Position numbers and translations under genes: made by a program. Shown here in pieces: positions 21,310 to 32,867 of a stretch of DNA of 64,000 nt; positions within the stretch are counted from its first letter, which is position 1; each line of letters opens with the position of its first letter. The notes beneath the pieces were generated by a model. The model was not told the DNA's origin. It ran no database searches and saw only the letters and a list, made by a program, of their open reading frames with translations. Origin of the DNA: Ligula intestinalis (taxonomy: Eukaryota > Platyhelminthes > Cestoda > Diphyllobothriidea > Diphyllobothriidae); assembly GCA_036362985.1 (NCBI GenBank), contig JAYGXS010000002.1, positions 7,522,037-7,586,036 of the forward strand. Reading direction: 5' to 3'.

Positions 21310-22060
21310 GTAATGTTGCTTTCAAGTATACAACATTGTCCACCACCATTGGACGACAGTTCCCCCGTTGATTTCGACGATGGGCACCACGCGCTCCAAC
21401 AAGCCGCAGCAAACGCTGAAACAAGCCGCAGCATACATAGAGGCAAGCTGGGCAAGCAACACGAAAGCGGCGACAGCAAGCAAAAGCAACGCAGAGAACT
21501 CGTGCGAGAGAAAACAGGAGTTTAGGTGGACTCTCACAGAATCTACCCACTCGCTCGCCACTCCCACCTCTGTTTCCGGTGTAAAACCACCATTGGACAA
21601 TGGTATGAACACACTAAAAGACGTAAAGTAATGTTTGATATTCCTTAGACGGAATGCAGACATCATGCAGTTGTGAAACCCCAAGCACAAGTTCAACTAC
21701 AGACCGAGTTCATATTTGTTCAGTAGTCGGAAAGTGTTTTAAAAAATTGCGTATGAAATAGCTTATCTTTATATTAGACTTGCGCGGCATCTATTGCATC
21801 CCGCCCCTCCTTCACCCACCTGTAACCGGTGTCAAGACAAATTCAAGAAAACCAGATGTGGGATCGGGCGAAAGTAGCTTGCATGGCATGGGCCTGTATA
21901 TAGGTATGGCGATATGCCTCCTGTGTGTGGTCTTTGTTAGGCGTGGGCAGCCCCACTAACGCCTACTGGGCCCTCTGCGGTTCAACAGTGGTCTAGCCTA
22001 TCTACCACGTGGCACTTTATAGGAATGTGGACGGAGAATGTGGGTTCAAATATATATTAT
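21310..22060 (+). repeat. Segmental repeat B, copy 2
   Basis: Paralogue of 19690-20690 in the same orientation. It lacks the RTE insertion but carries its own 231-bp insertion at 21355-21585. The right part (CATCCCGCCCCTCCTTCACCC ... GAGAATGTGGGTTCAAATAT) follows the order of copy 1. Confidence 0.8.
21355..21585. mobile_element. 231-bp unclassified insertion with 13-bp direct repeats
   Basis: The perfect 13-mer ACCACCATTGGAC lies at 21342-21354 and again at 21586-21598. The paralogous copy at 19727-19760 is uninterrupted at this point. The insert is markedly more GC-rich than its host repeat, contains ACAAGCCGCAGCA twice, and has no poly-A tail or recognised domain. It may be a non-autonomous retroelement; its class is unknown. 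Confidence 0.7.
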
Positions 22061-22589
22061 CGGACCCATATTCCAGCGGGCTACAGCAAGAGGTAATTTG
22101 ATTTCAAAACACCGGCTGTTCCAGCCATATTCTATCTCTTTCATTTGTTTACGGTCATGTCAATGTATCCGTATTTACTCTAAGTTGCTTATCTGAAATT
22201 ACGACCTCTACTGCTTGTTGACGTTTTAAAGAGACCTAACTCAGCATTTCTATCAACAACAGTTTAGCTTTAACTTGCAGTTCAGGCTAAATTAATTAAC
22301 TGTTAATTAGAAGCTGAAGTCCTGGAGTACACAAGGCATGTGAAAGCTGGAGGGATAAACCTCTCAGCTGTTACTATAGAGAATAGAACGTACGTTAATA
22401 GCAAATGATTTTAAGTTTGGTAACGAAAAACAGAAGTCTGAAAATAATGGAGAAAATCGCCAAATTATAGAGCGGGACACTGGTGTGGGTCAAAGGTGGT
22501 AACACAGCCAGCAATTTTAGAGAGATTTGTTAAGTAAACGAACGTCTATTGTTTTCACTTATCTGCATGTACAATTTGCATCTTCTGAA
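22061..22589. other. Intron sequence, nothing recognised
   Basis: No supported feature. Confidence 0.5.
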
Positions 22590-22875
22590 ACGAATAAACT
22601 AGAACTGGCTGGGTGGGTTCAACTCCCACTGATGCCAAACCCTTTTAAGGATGAAGTGAACCTAGTGCTAATGCTGGTGAATTCCATACGAGCTGGGCGG
22701 GTAAAATCGATCCAAGTGTGATTGAATTCACGGCTCACAGTGAGCCTCGTAGCGCAGTGGTAGAGCGTTGGCTGCGCAAAAGCCTTCCTCTGTTGCGTGG
22801 GTTGGACTCCAAACAAGGCCACGAAGTTTTCACAATTGGGTCAACTGAATAAGTCAAATCTGCCAAAGCCTCATA
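22590..22875 (+). repeat. tRNA-derived SINE, family 1
   Basis: The head at 22742-22822 starts GAGCCTCGTAGCGCAGTGGTAGAGCG (A-box-like) and has the B-box-like GTGGGTTGGACTCCA. The family tail TCACAATTGGGTCAACTGAATAAG follows. Upstream, GGGCGGGTAAAATCGATCCAAGTGTGATTGAATTC is the reverse complement of the body block at 43990-44040. Confidence 0.8.
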
Positions 22876-23832
22876 ATAGAACTATAAACTGTCGACTGAC
22901 TTGTCAGTAAATTATAAAAAGGAATTATGTCAGCGCATATTGATGAACTGTTAAAACTGCCATGATGACAAGCAGCAGTTAAATCTGCTTTAAAGCTCCT
23001 TTTATAAAAATGATTGAGCAATAATTTAAGGGCAGAAAGTATCCGAAGAGATTTTGTAGGCTTATGTCCTGGGCTAGATAATCCGCTGCGAAAATAACCT
23101 CATAAATGTCCTTGTTAAAATTGCGATACTGACTTACAATTAGCCCTACATCGATAGTCTGGCAGAACAAGCCAGCGACAATTTTGGAAGGAACTTCTTT
23201 CTTTTTACAAGCAGCGCACTGGTAGAAATCGGAGGAAAATAATTATCGCGCAGTAATGTTTTTCTAATCCTTTAGCTACGTGCGAAAAGATTTGTGTTCA
23301 AAAAACGTTTTCTGTCTAATACTTTTCCAAAACAAAGTCACACAGGAAAGGTTTTTATAGCAACTGCCTTGAAGCTATCAAACCTCCAAGCGATGTCATA
23401 TAAAAGGGGGATAAAGGGATACGAAACATGCTCTGCAATTAACAATAAGGGAAAATCAGTCATCCTGACATTTATTCTTTGGTTCGAGTTTTCGCGTGGG
23501 ATACATGGAGCAGAAAACTCTAAATTGGCCTTCGTGAAAAAGCGGATGACATTAGCTGTCAGGAGTGCTCTTTTAATTTCCCGAATCTTGTCTAAACATT
23601 TATCGGTTAAGTGAGTATTAATCATTTAGTCTGCACTTCGTGGATGCACTCATAACTTAATCCGGCTATAAGGTCTTGAAAAGAAAAGGTTAAATCCATA
23701 TGAATGAACGTCTTGCAGAGGTGGCAGAATTTGGATTCTTAAGAGTTATAGGCAAAGGAACAGAAACCGGCTTCGGTTAAAATGTGAATCCAGTCTTTTT
23801 TGATCCAAGGTTGTGCTTTACCAGAAGTCAGG
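22876..23832. other. Intron sequence, nothing recognised
   Basis: AT-rich. A 106-codon plus frame (23294-23614) and its minus-strand shadow show no family pattern. Confidence 0.4.
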
Positions 23833-24290
23833 AACATTAACAGTTCCATTCTTGCTCATATGGTGGACTCTGGACACCGTGTTGACCCGAACGAAGCCTT
23901 TAAGGTGATCTACAAGGTCTCACCAGATTACCCGAAGCCCGTGGGTCAACGGCTGCTGGCAACAGCGGAGGCCACGACCATTCGCCTGATGAAGCCGGTG
24001 TTGTGCGCGCAGAAGAACTTTCTTCAGGCCCCAAGCCTAGCATGGCCAACGGCCGCAGAACTGCCAGCATTTTCCACGCGTTCTTTCCCCCTCTCCTAAT
24101 TACCCTGTCACTACCCCCTTTTTATCAACCCAAACCCCAAGTACCCATTCCCAAGACTAAGTTGACTAGAACGATAATTAATTGATTGCTTGTCACCCTG
24201 TACCTTCCCCTTCCATATAAATGTAATGGCCCGAAGAGAATTTATCGAAAGTATACGTATGCTCGCCAACTGTCCTTCTGAATTTACCAG
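23833..24290 (+). mobile_element. PLE 3' end: C-terminal half of GIY-YIG domain and 3' UTR
   Basis: From 23833 the frame reads NINSSILAHMVDSGHRVD, EAFKVIYKV, GQRLLATAEATTIRLMKP and VLCAQKNFLQAP. This is collinear with residues 118-183 of the intact PLE ORF at 37469-38092. The YIG half of the nuclease is missing (5' truncation). The 3' UTR continues to the conserved TATAAATGTAATGG...CTTCTGAAT block containing a hammerhead-like motif. Confidence 0.85.
24228..24267 (+). ncRNA. Hammerhead-ribozyme-like motif, one core change
   Basis: Stem I GGC (24228-24230) pairs with GCC (24265-24267). The core segment CCGAAGA (24231-24237) differs from CTGANGA only at U4. Stem II is GA/TC with loop ATTTA, then GAAA (24247-24250). 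Stem III AGTA/TGCT has a 6-nt loop TACGTA, and the cleavage-site C is at 24264. The second stem III pair is G-C here and A-U in the copy at 38209-38247. The U4 change predicts poor activity. Confidence 0.6.
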
Positions 24291-24446
24291 ATGACTTAAT
24301 CTACATTTTAAAGGCTAAACATTTTTTGCACATTGACGTAGTTCAATTAAAATACTCAAATGTGTCCTATTTATGATAAAAATGAACTTATTTTAAGAGT
24401 TGAGTTGAGTTGGTGAAAACCCATTCCTGGTAGCATCGGTGAAATG

Positions 24447-24795
24447 CGTTAGGGGCGGGCCTAACGACCCGTTATCACGTTGCCCTGATTACCCGTCCCA
24501 CGGTGCACTATCGATCGACAAAATCCACGCGAGTGATGAGATCGATCAAGCCGCCGGCTGTGGTTATTGTTCTGCCCTATGCTCAGCCTGAAAGCCACTC
24601 GGCATAGTGTCTCTCTCTTCAGGCCACAATCTGATTGGCCTAATCTGTACGCTCTGCCTGCCATAAGAACGCTGTATTGGGAATGCTAAAAGGCTTTTAC
24701 TTTTGCGTTCTTCTAGTTCCCTTTTTCTTTGGGTAATCACACAAGGCTAATCAGACGGTGATCTCTAGGCGTTGGCTAACATTCGCAACGAAATG
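24447..24795 (+). repeat. Dispersed repeat C, copy 1
   Basis: Blocks TAGGGGCGGGCCTAACGACC, CACTATCGATCG, GAGTGATGAGATCGATCAAGC, GAAAGCCACTCGGCA, ATCTGATTGGCC, CTGCCTGCCATAAG and GGCTAACATTCGCAAC recur in order at 29692-30030 and, shortened, at 34254-34495. No ORF. Copy 3 lies just upstream of PLE sequence, so these may be PLE 5' or pseudo-LTR segments (inference). Confidence 0.75.
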
Positions 24796-25014
24796 TATGT
24801 ACCAGGGTCGGGCTGATTATAGTTAATCTTTATCTGCGCAATGTGGACAACACAAAATGCACAAATGGGCCTCGATTCGAGTGGCTTGAAAAGAGAGCTT
24901 TTTGAACAATGTCATTAAGGGCCCAAAGTATTTCGCTAGACAAGCTGGGGATGAAGAAGAGGGCCGCGACCTGGCACATACATCCTGGAGTTTCTTCTTG
25001 AACAGAAGAGTAAA

Positions 25015-25075
25015 CACCCAGTCTCCGGTCTCCCTTTGCTTTGTTGGATCCACTTCATCACATCAACTTAGTCAC
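25015..25075 (+). repeat. SINE family 2, short fragment
   Basis: CCAGTCTCCGGTCTCCCTTTGCTTTGTTGGATCCACTTCATCACATC matches the 3' end of the copy at 25160-25380 (GGTCTCCCTTTGCTTTGTCC...CACCTCATCA). Confidence 0.6.
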
Positions 25076-25159
25076 TATGTGACAGTCTTGAGGGTTTGTG
25101 TTGCAAGCTCCTTGGCAAAGCGGAACTTAATTGTTCCTTGACTAGATCGGTGAAACACC

Positions 25160-25380
25160 TACATTAATTGTGCATTTTCCCGATCACAACCGACAAAGCA
25201 GAGAACCCAGGGACTAGAGGCAGTGTCTCGAACACAATGACCGAAGGTCCCGGGTTCAAATCTCGGGGGTGCCAACCCTCGAGATTGGGTATGACTGGCT
25301 GATGACGGCCAATAAGCCAGAAATGGCCATTCCGGTCTCCCTTTGCTTTGTCCGATACACCTCATCAGTTCCATTTCCGT
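25160..25380 (+). repeat. tRNA-derived SINE, family 2
   Basis: The tRNA-like head (about 25190-25262) has a B-box GGTCCCGGGTTCAAATCTCG. The body GGGTATGACTGGCTGATGACGGCC, AAGCCAGAAATGGCCATTC and TCTCCCTTTGCTTTGTCC follows, as in 13020-13080. The A-box part is degenerate. Confidence 0.75.
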
Positions 25381-28300
25381 TTACTACATTTATGGGAAGC
25401 GTTATCTGTAAATACCACGATGGAAATAAACGAGTGCCTACAGTCAGTATTACCAGGGCCTTTCAAAGCTGTTTACTAATATTTATGAAAAACAGACATT
25501 TTTATTCAAGTATTAACCGAAGTCGGGGTCGTACCCTGTAACCTGGGACACCATGCTACTAAACGTATTCAAACATAACAATGCTAGTAGTTAAGTCTGG
25601 CCACCGACAAACCATCCTTGTGGGTCTTGCTTTCAGTGGCATGATAGAATATTCTTCTCCCATAACTTCTGAATTGCCAACAATAAAATTTGAAAAAATC
25701 ATCATGCTGGATTAATTTTACCGCTTTCAATTAGATAGGAATTAAAAATTTCAAACAATCAGTGTGCCCTACAGGTCTATGGTAAGTCGACCCGTGCCAA
25801 GTATACTCAAACAACGATGATAAAATGTTCAATCTTGCCTTTACGTTCTAAGTAATATTAAACCAGGTCGGAAGAGCTCAGCAAAAGTGCATCAGTTAGG
25901 CTTGATGAAAAGGAGAAGGAGGTGATTGCTTTTTATGTGGATCCGAAATCCCAGAACAATATAAATTGCTGTTCCAAAGATAGCGTCTTCTTCTTCGTTA
26001 CAACAAGAATCTGGGACACGCACACTTCCTCCTATTCGGGAGTTATGCTTGTATTTGCGCAGAAACTAGATTGTTCTTAGACTAATATATATCATTATGA
26101 ATGACTTGGACCATACTAGTTAGATGTTAACTGTGGAATCATTACTGCGTGGCGACTTAACGTGGCTTGGCCAAAGTGCATAGGGTACCCTTGGCATTCC
26201 ACACACCAGACAACAAGGGCGGTGGCGCGAAAACGGTTGAAAGTCGGGTTATTTATCAAACGGTTGACGCGCGAATTCCGGGTGCAGTCTGCCAGCGGTA
26301 CACGCTTCACATTAAGCTTTCCTGCCAATAAAATTAGACAAATGAAGAGTAAATAGTTTTAAATTTCACACACACTCATACCTTTCCCATAGAAATACAC
26401 CTATGGGTGAGCCATAAGTGATATGAACAGTGGATTTGCTATCTCGTGAGATATTAACTGGACTTCTGAAATGCCTTTTTGACTAGAAAAGTTTATTTAA
26501 TTAACTATTGCCGTTTTCAGAATCCTCCAAAAAGGAGGATAAAGGAGGTACGAGAACATGTTGCGGGCAGCAACAACTTATTACTCCGTCGGTCGACGCG
26601 GGGCAGGCCAGCCATTACGCTGACTTGTGACAGCCACAAAGGGGGCAGAGGTCACACAAGCCCACCAGCGGTCAAGTCATGGTCAGTCAGAAGTGAACAG
26701 GCAGGTCAAAGTTCGTGCGTCGAGCAGGGATATAATAACAGGCATGCGGTAAGGTTGAAACAGTTCCGGCAAACAGGATCAATCATTTAGATACTGTGAC
26801 GAAGGATCCGAGCGAGTGTTCGACACGTCAGTGTCAAAATAAAACAGTCCATGTCCTCTACCTTCTTCTTCTTCCTCTTCTTTGGGGATACTGAAAACGA
26901 TAGGATATCTGGACCTCAAATCTTCACGCATGTTGATTAATTATTCAGCACCATAATCTCAGGATATTGCGATTACATCAGCTGCTTGCAATGACTACTC
27001 TCCGTACAACATAACTGCTATACATTTTCCCCATTGATTTCGATGACGTAAAAATTCAAGAAGAAAAAGCACGAAAATATTATTTTTTTACTCATTTGTT
27101 AGCAGATTAGGCTTTCTTCAAATAAAGTACCTTTCGGTTTCCAAAAATATTTCAATACCCGAATCTGATGAGTCCAATCTACTGTAATAGTTGCATTCTG
27201 GGTTTGTCAGCTACGTTTTTACACATTTGCAGTGAATGTAGACTACGTTATACACCTGAAAGGCAGCTTTATTATAGGAGAAGATGTGATGATACAAAAG
27301 AGGAATATTTGAAGGTCTTAAGACCCTCCTAAATAGTACCGTTTTTATAAAAAAACGAAATATGTTCTATCTTTAAGTGTACATTTTAAATACGACGTAA
27401 TTTTCTACCAACTGAGTATGAGAAAGCATATTTTGGTGTACGATTTCTATAAAATGCCTTTGACTTTACCAGGGCAGCAAAGCAATGTGAAAACGTCATA
27501 CTAAAAAGTATTCATCATTGCAAGTAGCCGGAAAGAATTCTGTCCAAAGACCGGCATCCTGATGTGGGTGAAATATTTCAGGATTACGCTGCAGCAAAAA
27601 TAAATATTACGACCGTACCTAATTTTTTTTTCAAATCGTAGACCCATATTTTAGAATTTCTGTTAATATTTCATGAGAGGTAGCACATCAACTGTAGATT
27701 TCGTTTGCAGTATTTGGTAGAAGGGGACCGTTGCCCGCTTTTGCCACAGCAACGCATTTAACTATTTATCAACGGACATAACGCACACGCTTTCGTAGCA
27801 GGGCAACTTTTACAAACGACTCTTTTTCAGATTGGTTGCATTTCACGTAGTGGAGAACTGCACCAATGGGCGACACTATGTATAGCCGTCGAGGGGAAGG
27901 TCGCTAGGTGAGGCATTTGCGTATAGACAATGGCTTAGCTTAACGGAATTACGGGAAAGGAGTGTGTCCCGAAATGCACTACAGAGGACTTTTAATCCCG
28001 ATGAATGTTCACTATAACGACCTGTGTTTGACGCAATTTATGCTTTGCAAGAAAAGCTTTCGTAGTCCTCCAGTTTCACAGACGCCTACTTTGGGGCTCC
28101 ATACTAATTGAGGCACTTAAAAACGCACTATTATGTGCCTAGCATTGCGTCCATTAGAGTGAAAATTGTTTGAAAATGCAAGGTGTGCTATTTAAAGCGC
28201 AATACGGAAGTCTGACCAACCAAAACCCAGACGGGTTTCCGTGGTCACACAGGTCTGACTTAGCGTCTAGTGCTCTTTATAAAGAAACAGAAATTTACTG

Positions 28301-28774
28301 TCTTTATATGGAACATAAACACGCCCTTCCTCCAATTTTCTCCACAAAACGTTTTCAGTACTGATTAATTTGCCCGGAATTGACAAGCTGAGTTGGTTAT
28401 GCTAAGGCATGGTTGGAACTTTTGTCCGATATTGGACCATCCCGCCTTATAGCCGTCGGTCGGATGTGTGGTCTAGGTAGTTGCTTTAACAATGTCCTTC
28501 AAAGATTTTCTATGCCCGAGATAGTTGCTTCCCACTTTCTTTGCTTGAAGTTAAATATATAAGCAGGTTATCGATGCTTTACAGTCCTGCCATCTAAGGT
28601 TTGTCTGTGTATACGCTGCTGTGTTCGAAAAGTTTCCATGACGTTTTACTGAGTGCGACTGAGTCACATTTGTAAAAATATTTAGGACGTTTAATTGCTG
28701 CAGATGGAACTGCTCCAGAAGTTTGGCAGATTTGACACTCGTTGATGAGCTTTCAACAATTGGTCAAGAAACTC
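25381..28774. other. Intron sequence, nothing recognised
   Basis: About 3.4 kb of AT-rich DNA with no frame showing a family pattern. A 103-codon plus frame at 26479-26790 and a minus-strand one at 26116-26328 lack recognisable motifs. Confidence 0.45.
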
Positions 28775-28998
28775 ATTCGTCCTGCTCTGCCTTGGGTCAC
28801 ATTTATCGGCCCTCAGAGCAGCTACACAAGGGCTAGTAGTCTAGGCAGGTAGTACTGCCGGCAAAGGCCAGGGACGCTGGTTTATTAGCCCTCGTCAGCC
28901 AGTCATACACAACCCCCAAGTGGTGCACCACCAGAGGCTTGAACTTGCAACATTTTTGATCGGAGTCTAAAGCTCTAACCATTGGGTCACGAGCTCAT
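28775..28998 (-). repeat. tRNA-derived SINE, family 2
   Basis: On the minus strand the head (about 28998-28930) starts GAGCTCGTGACCCAATGGTTAGAGC (A-box TGGTTAGAGC) and has a B-box-like GCAAGTTCAAGCC. The body and the 3' end (AGAGCAGG) follow down to 28775. It is the best-preserved head of the family in the window. Confidence 0.75.
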
Positions 28999-29039
28999 CG
29001 TTTTGCCTGTTTAAATCGGGAGATATTGGCACTGGTTGG

Positions 29040-29130
29040 TGAACGTTCACAGGTCGCTAACGAAGCTCACTCATGCCGCTCTACTTTGAGTCTCATGCTC
29101 GGGCGCTGACAAAAGCCGCACAGCAAACTT
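29040..29130 (-). repeat. SINE family 2, 3' fragment
   Basis: CACTCATGCCGCTCTACTTTGAGTCTCATGCTCGGGCGCTGACAAAAGCCGCA aligns with the inverted 3' block at 12772-12830. Confidence 0.5.
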
Positions 29131-29691
29131 CTGAACTGTTATTTGTCGAAAAATTGCCCTAATAGCAGAAGTTGCACTCTCTAGGCTAATCCCAAGTAAC
29201 TCGCTATTGAGGTTACAACCCCTCCCCTTTTTAATCCTTAGGGTATGCCCTCTTGCTACTCACCAAAAAGCTAGCCCGCAGCCTACTGCGAAAACCTAAC
29301 CATAATATAAAGCTAAATCGGTGTAATCGATATTTTTGCGTGGGCCAAGAATGCGCTCGGTTCGAAATGCAGATCATTCAAGTGATATCTTATCAAAAAT
29401 TCTCAGTGTCATTCTCCCCGCGCTGAGACGTAAATCGCAGTGGCTTGAATGTGTATGTGACTGTGATTAGCATCGAGGTGCCATACAGGAGCGCGTGGGG
29501 GTTGTTCCGCTGGCACTACGTGCACCCACCCCCCACCTAGCGTGCAGGCCCAGTTTGTGAGAGCTGGGAGTTTGGCGTTGCCCCTATCCTCTTGTCGTTG
29601 CGTTAAAACCTCGATCAAATATTTACTTTGAGTAAGGCGCGTGGTTTTGCGCTCACGTACAATTTTTGCCGCGCCAGTCACCTGCACCTAG

Positions 29692-30030
29692 TCCTGCTAG
29701 GGGCGGGTCTAACGACCCGTTATCACGCTGTCCTGATTACTCATCCCACGGAGCACTATCGATCGGTACAAGCCGCGCGAGTGATAAGATCGATCAAGCT
29801 GCCGGCCGTGATTTGTGTTCGGCCCGATCACTCTGTTCAGCTCGGAAGCCACTCGGCACATTATTTCTCTTTTGGCCTCAATCTGATTGGCCCAAGCAGT
29901 AAGCTCTGCTTGCCATAAGTAAGCTGGATTATGTATGCTAAAGGAGTCCTACCTTTGCGTTCTTCTTTGGGGACTCACAAAAGGCGTAATTAGGCGGTGA
30001 CATCGCGGTTTCGGGCAACATTTGCAACAG
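29692..30030 (+). repeat. Dispersed repeat C, copy 2
   Basis: Collinear with 24447-24795: GGGGCGGGTCTAACGACCCGTTATCACGC, ACTATCGATCGGTACAAGCC, GAAGCCACTCGGCACA, ATCTGATTGGCCC and GGCAACATTTGCAAC. No coding potential. Confidence 0.8.
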
Positions 30031-31008
30031 ATCCCAGATCCGGTCGCCTTGACTCAGTCTTAGCATCGAGCACCTACGAGTGAGGGAAGAGAGAGTGCGG
30101 TAGATGTCTGGGAAGTCTACCATCTTTTTAAGCTAATTCAGGCGTGAAGCAGCGCGCTTTATTCCCACCTACTGTGAAGCACGTGGTTGGCGTTAGCATA
30201 GACTCCTCCTCTAGACCGCCAGTGGAGGAAAGGGAGAGTTAACAGAGTAGCCCTCAGACCGGCCGATTTCTTTGATTGAAACATGCCCTCTGTCCGTGAA
30301 GGTGGAGGCGCTCCGATCTATTTAAATTAAGCGTCGCCGGGGCAGAATGATTGGCCTCAGTTAAAGCTACTCTGACGTGGCCAATAAAATCAATATCCAC
30401 CCTAGAACGGCGGATGAACCGTCACAATGCAGTTGTAATGGACCCTGTACGCCTTCATTCAGAATAACAAGGTGAAAATCCAGGAAAATGGACGAGTAGT
30501 GGATGTAAGTGCCCATCGCAGGACTGAGCCATGCCGACGGCTTTAGCAGTCGTGGCTGGTCCAACGGACACGCCGGCTAAGCGCGTGTGCATTGTCTACG
30601 TCTGCGCCATTTCACACGTGCGCAGCTTCAGTTGGCAGTTGCGACGACGCTGATTGGTCGATCAGTAAGGACGTTCGCTTTCATGAGGTGCCTAGGCAAA
30701 TTAGCAGCCAGGGCTTTTGGTAAACTCGGTCCGCAAACACGATCATCTCCACTGTCTTGCTGACAGTTCAGTTGCGCGTTTCAACACAAAGCAAAAAACG
30801 GAGCATCACAGCTAGTTGGGAGGCGACCTATTGCCGCTCATCGTACTAAAGCTCCGCGTCACCAGCACTTCCACTATCAAATTAGTATGGGCTAAGGGTA
30901 ACTGCATCTTCTCACAGACCTGATCTTGGTGAAAACACCGAGAAACACTTCTGGTTTCTGCTCAGCAGAAAATCAGAAGTTTGGTTGCTGATATAAATGA
31001 ATAGGCGA
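30031..31008. other. GC-richer intron block, unclassified
   Basis: 30120-30860 is more GC-rich than its surroundings and looks like old repeat or LTR-type sequence. A GTAAGT lies at about 30504, but no sustained reading frame or acceptor supports an exon. I could not match it to another part of the window. Confidence 0.35.
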
Positions 31009-31065
31009 GTTGCAGGAAGCAGTTAAGAAGACGCAGATGCGATCACAGACCGGTGTGAACCCAAC
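31009..31065 (+). repeat. Fragment of a PLE-end repeat
   Basis: GCGAGTTGCAGGAAGCAGTTAAGAAGACGCAGATGCGATCAC corresponds to the minus-strand reading of 16734-16810 and to 33992-34045. Confidence 0.55.
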
Positions 31066-32459
31066 AATAAAGCCTTTGCGTAGAGAGACAAAATGAAGAA
31101 TAGAGTACCAGAAAAAAGCATGCTAAGATAATGGTATATGAAAAATTAAGAACATATGCACCCGAACGTTTGCCACTGTTTGAGACAGAGGGTGAGAGAA
31201 AGCTGACATTAAGCATGCATGCCAGGGCTGTTATACGTCGAGGGAGTTGAATTTCATTGGCTTCGATTCATCCTTCATTTTCAGCAAAGATGACATTGAT
31301 CTTGACGTCATCTTTATCGAAAAAAATTTCACAACTTTTCTATAACTAAAGTTGAATTGGGTGACTATTTTGGACGGTTTAATCTCTAGTATTTGTCACT
31401 ACTTGATCTTGAGAAATACTAGAGGCCATGCAAGGCTACGAAAGCGAGTCGTTCCTCGTAATGGTTTTTGAATTCACTTCTCGCCGTACCTGAGTCTCCC
31501 AGTAAGTGAGAAGCATCTAGTCTGAGGACTTTGATCGACTCTATCTTTGAGCTAGCTTCCACGAAGTATTAGCAGACTTTAGTTTCAAAATTCTATCAGG
31601 TTTCTTGGTCAAAGAACCGCACCTTTAATAATTTTTGAGTGCCAATCCGAAGTGACATATTCGGAATAAAAACTTTGACCGTAGCTACCTCTTGCGGAAA
31701 AAAGTAAAATTGTTAAGTCATGGGAGTGTAGCGAAGAGGTAACGTGAAGGCAAAAAGTGCAACCCCGTATTCCAAGGGTTTAATTTCGAGCTCCTTTTAC
31801 TTTTCTGTCGTTGATAATGATCTCGTAACTTTAGCGTCGAAGCTAAAGTTTGCTAGCTCCTACCACACATATTTTGTACTGTACTTTAAAGCACGGCATA
31901 AATACAACAAGCTTAGGAGATCGTGATTATTGTAAGATTATGATATATTCATAGACTTGCGTATAAAGCATGCAGAACAACAGTACACGCGGCATAATTT
32001 AAAACCGGTTTCCACAGAAGGTGTGTTAGCTTTTCCTAAAATATTTACCAGTCACCTACGGGAACCAGACTCATAAAGATAGAACTGTTAGGCAAGCAAA
32101 TCATGTTCAGAACTCATCGTTAATCCTTTTCATTGGCAACGATTGACCAAAGGGTTGGATAGCATAGCTCTTTCATAGGAAATTACCACACGAGCTCGTC
32201 TCCGGACGACCTGAAGTCGGAGCTAGGCGAGTTGGGGGGAAGATAGCGTGGTAGCTTCTGCAGAATTGTGTCTAAGCATAAATTCACTCATGCGAAAATC
32301 ACCCGTTCCGTACTCACTCAGTGGATGGAAGTTAACCTTCACGACGGTCGAACTGTCATCAGGAATTATATCCATTTTTTAAAGTTGAATACTTAATGCG
32401 GATGCATTTCCTGAACCCTTAGAACTGCACGCAATCTCTTACACATATATCTGCTTCCA
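31066..32459. other. Intron sequence, nothing recognised
   Basis: AT-rich DNA with no supported feature. Confidence 0.5.
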
Positions 32460-32640
32460 ACGAATGTTTGAGTATTAGGACGGGTTTGGCCGATTTGAAT
32501 AATTCAATTGATCCAGTTGTTAAATGTTTTGGCGGCCCCGGAGAGATTCGAACTCACGCCAACAGGGAAAGGCCTTAGTACAGTCAACGCCCCCAGCCAA
32601 CTGTGCTGCTATGGGGACCTCAACGACCCAAAACGCGTAT
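32460..32640 (-). repeat. tRNA-derived SINE, family 1
   Basis: TTTGGCCGATTTGAATAATTCAATTGATCCAGTTGTTAAA is the family tail. It is followed by the tRNA-like head on the minus strand (about 32618-32535), with a B-box-like GTTCGAATCTCTCC and AGCCAACTGTGCTGCTATGGGG at its 5' end. Confidence 0.7.
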
Positions 32641-32867
32641 TCGTTGATTGAAATACCTTAATCGATACATGCACTTTCAGCTGAATGAAATTTTGGCTGT
32701 ACCCGGAAGAAGGGGCAGCTAAGGGAACTAGGAGGGCCCGCTGACGTTCGGGGGTAAAAAAAACAAAATCGCAAAAATATCTTAGTATGAAAATAGTTTG
32801 TTTTCTTGGATAAAGCACTTAAAAGGCTTGGCGCCCTAAAGAATGGAGGATAGATTTTAATGTAATG

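Noticed and set aside
21246..21696. Four overlapping frames of 70-124 codons with hydrophobic segments
   Set aside because: They lie in a short inserted element with a target-site duplication, read in several phases, and match no family pattern.
22742..22822. Functional tRNA gene
   Set aside because: A- and B-box-like sequences are present, but the anticodon arm is irregular, the acceptor ends do not pair well, and the same head with the same tail recurs in at least five places, so it is a SINE.
23294..23625. Pair of ~100-codon frames on opposite strands
   Set aside because: No motif, no splice signals of note, and the composition is that of the surrounding intron.
24530..24560. GTGATGAGATCGATCAAG as a hammerhead core
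   Set aside because: It resembles CTGATGAG but no GAAA block or stem III follows in any of the three repeat C copies.
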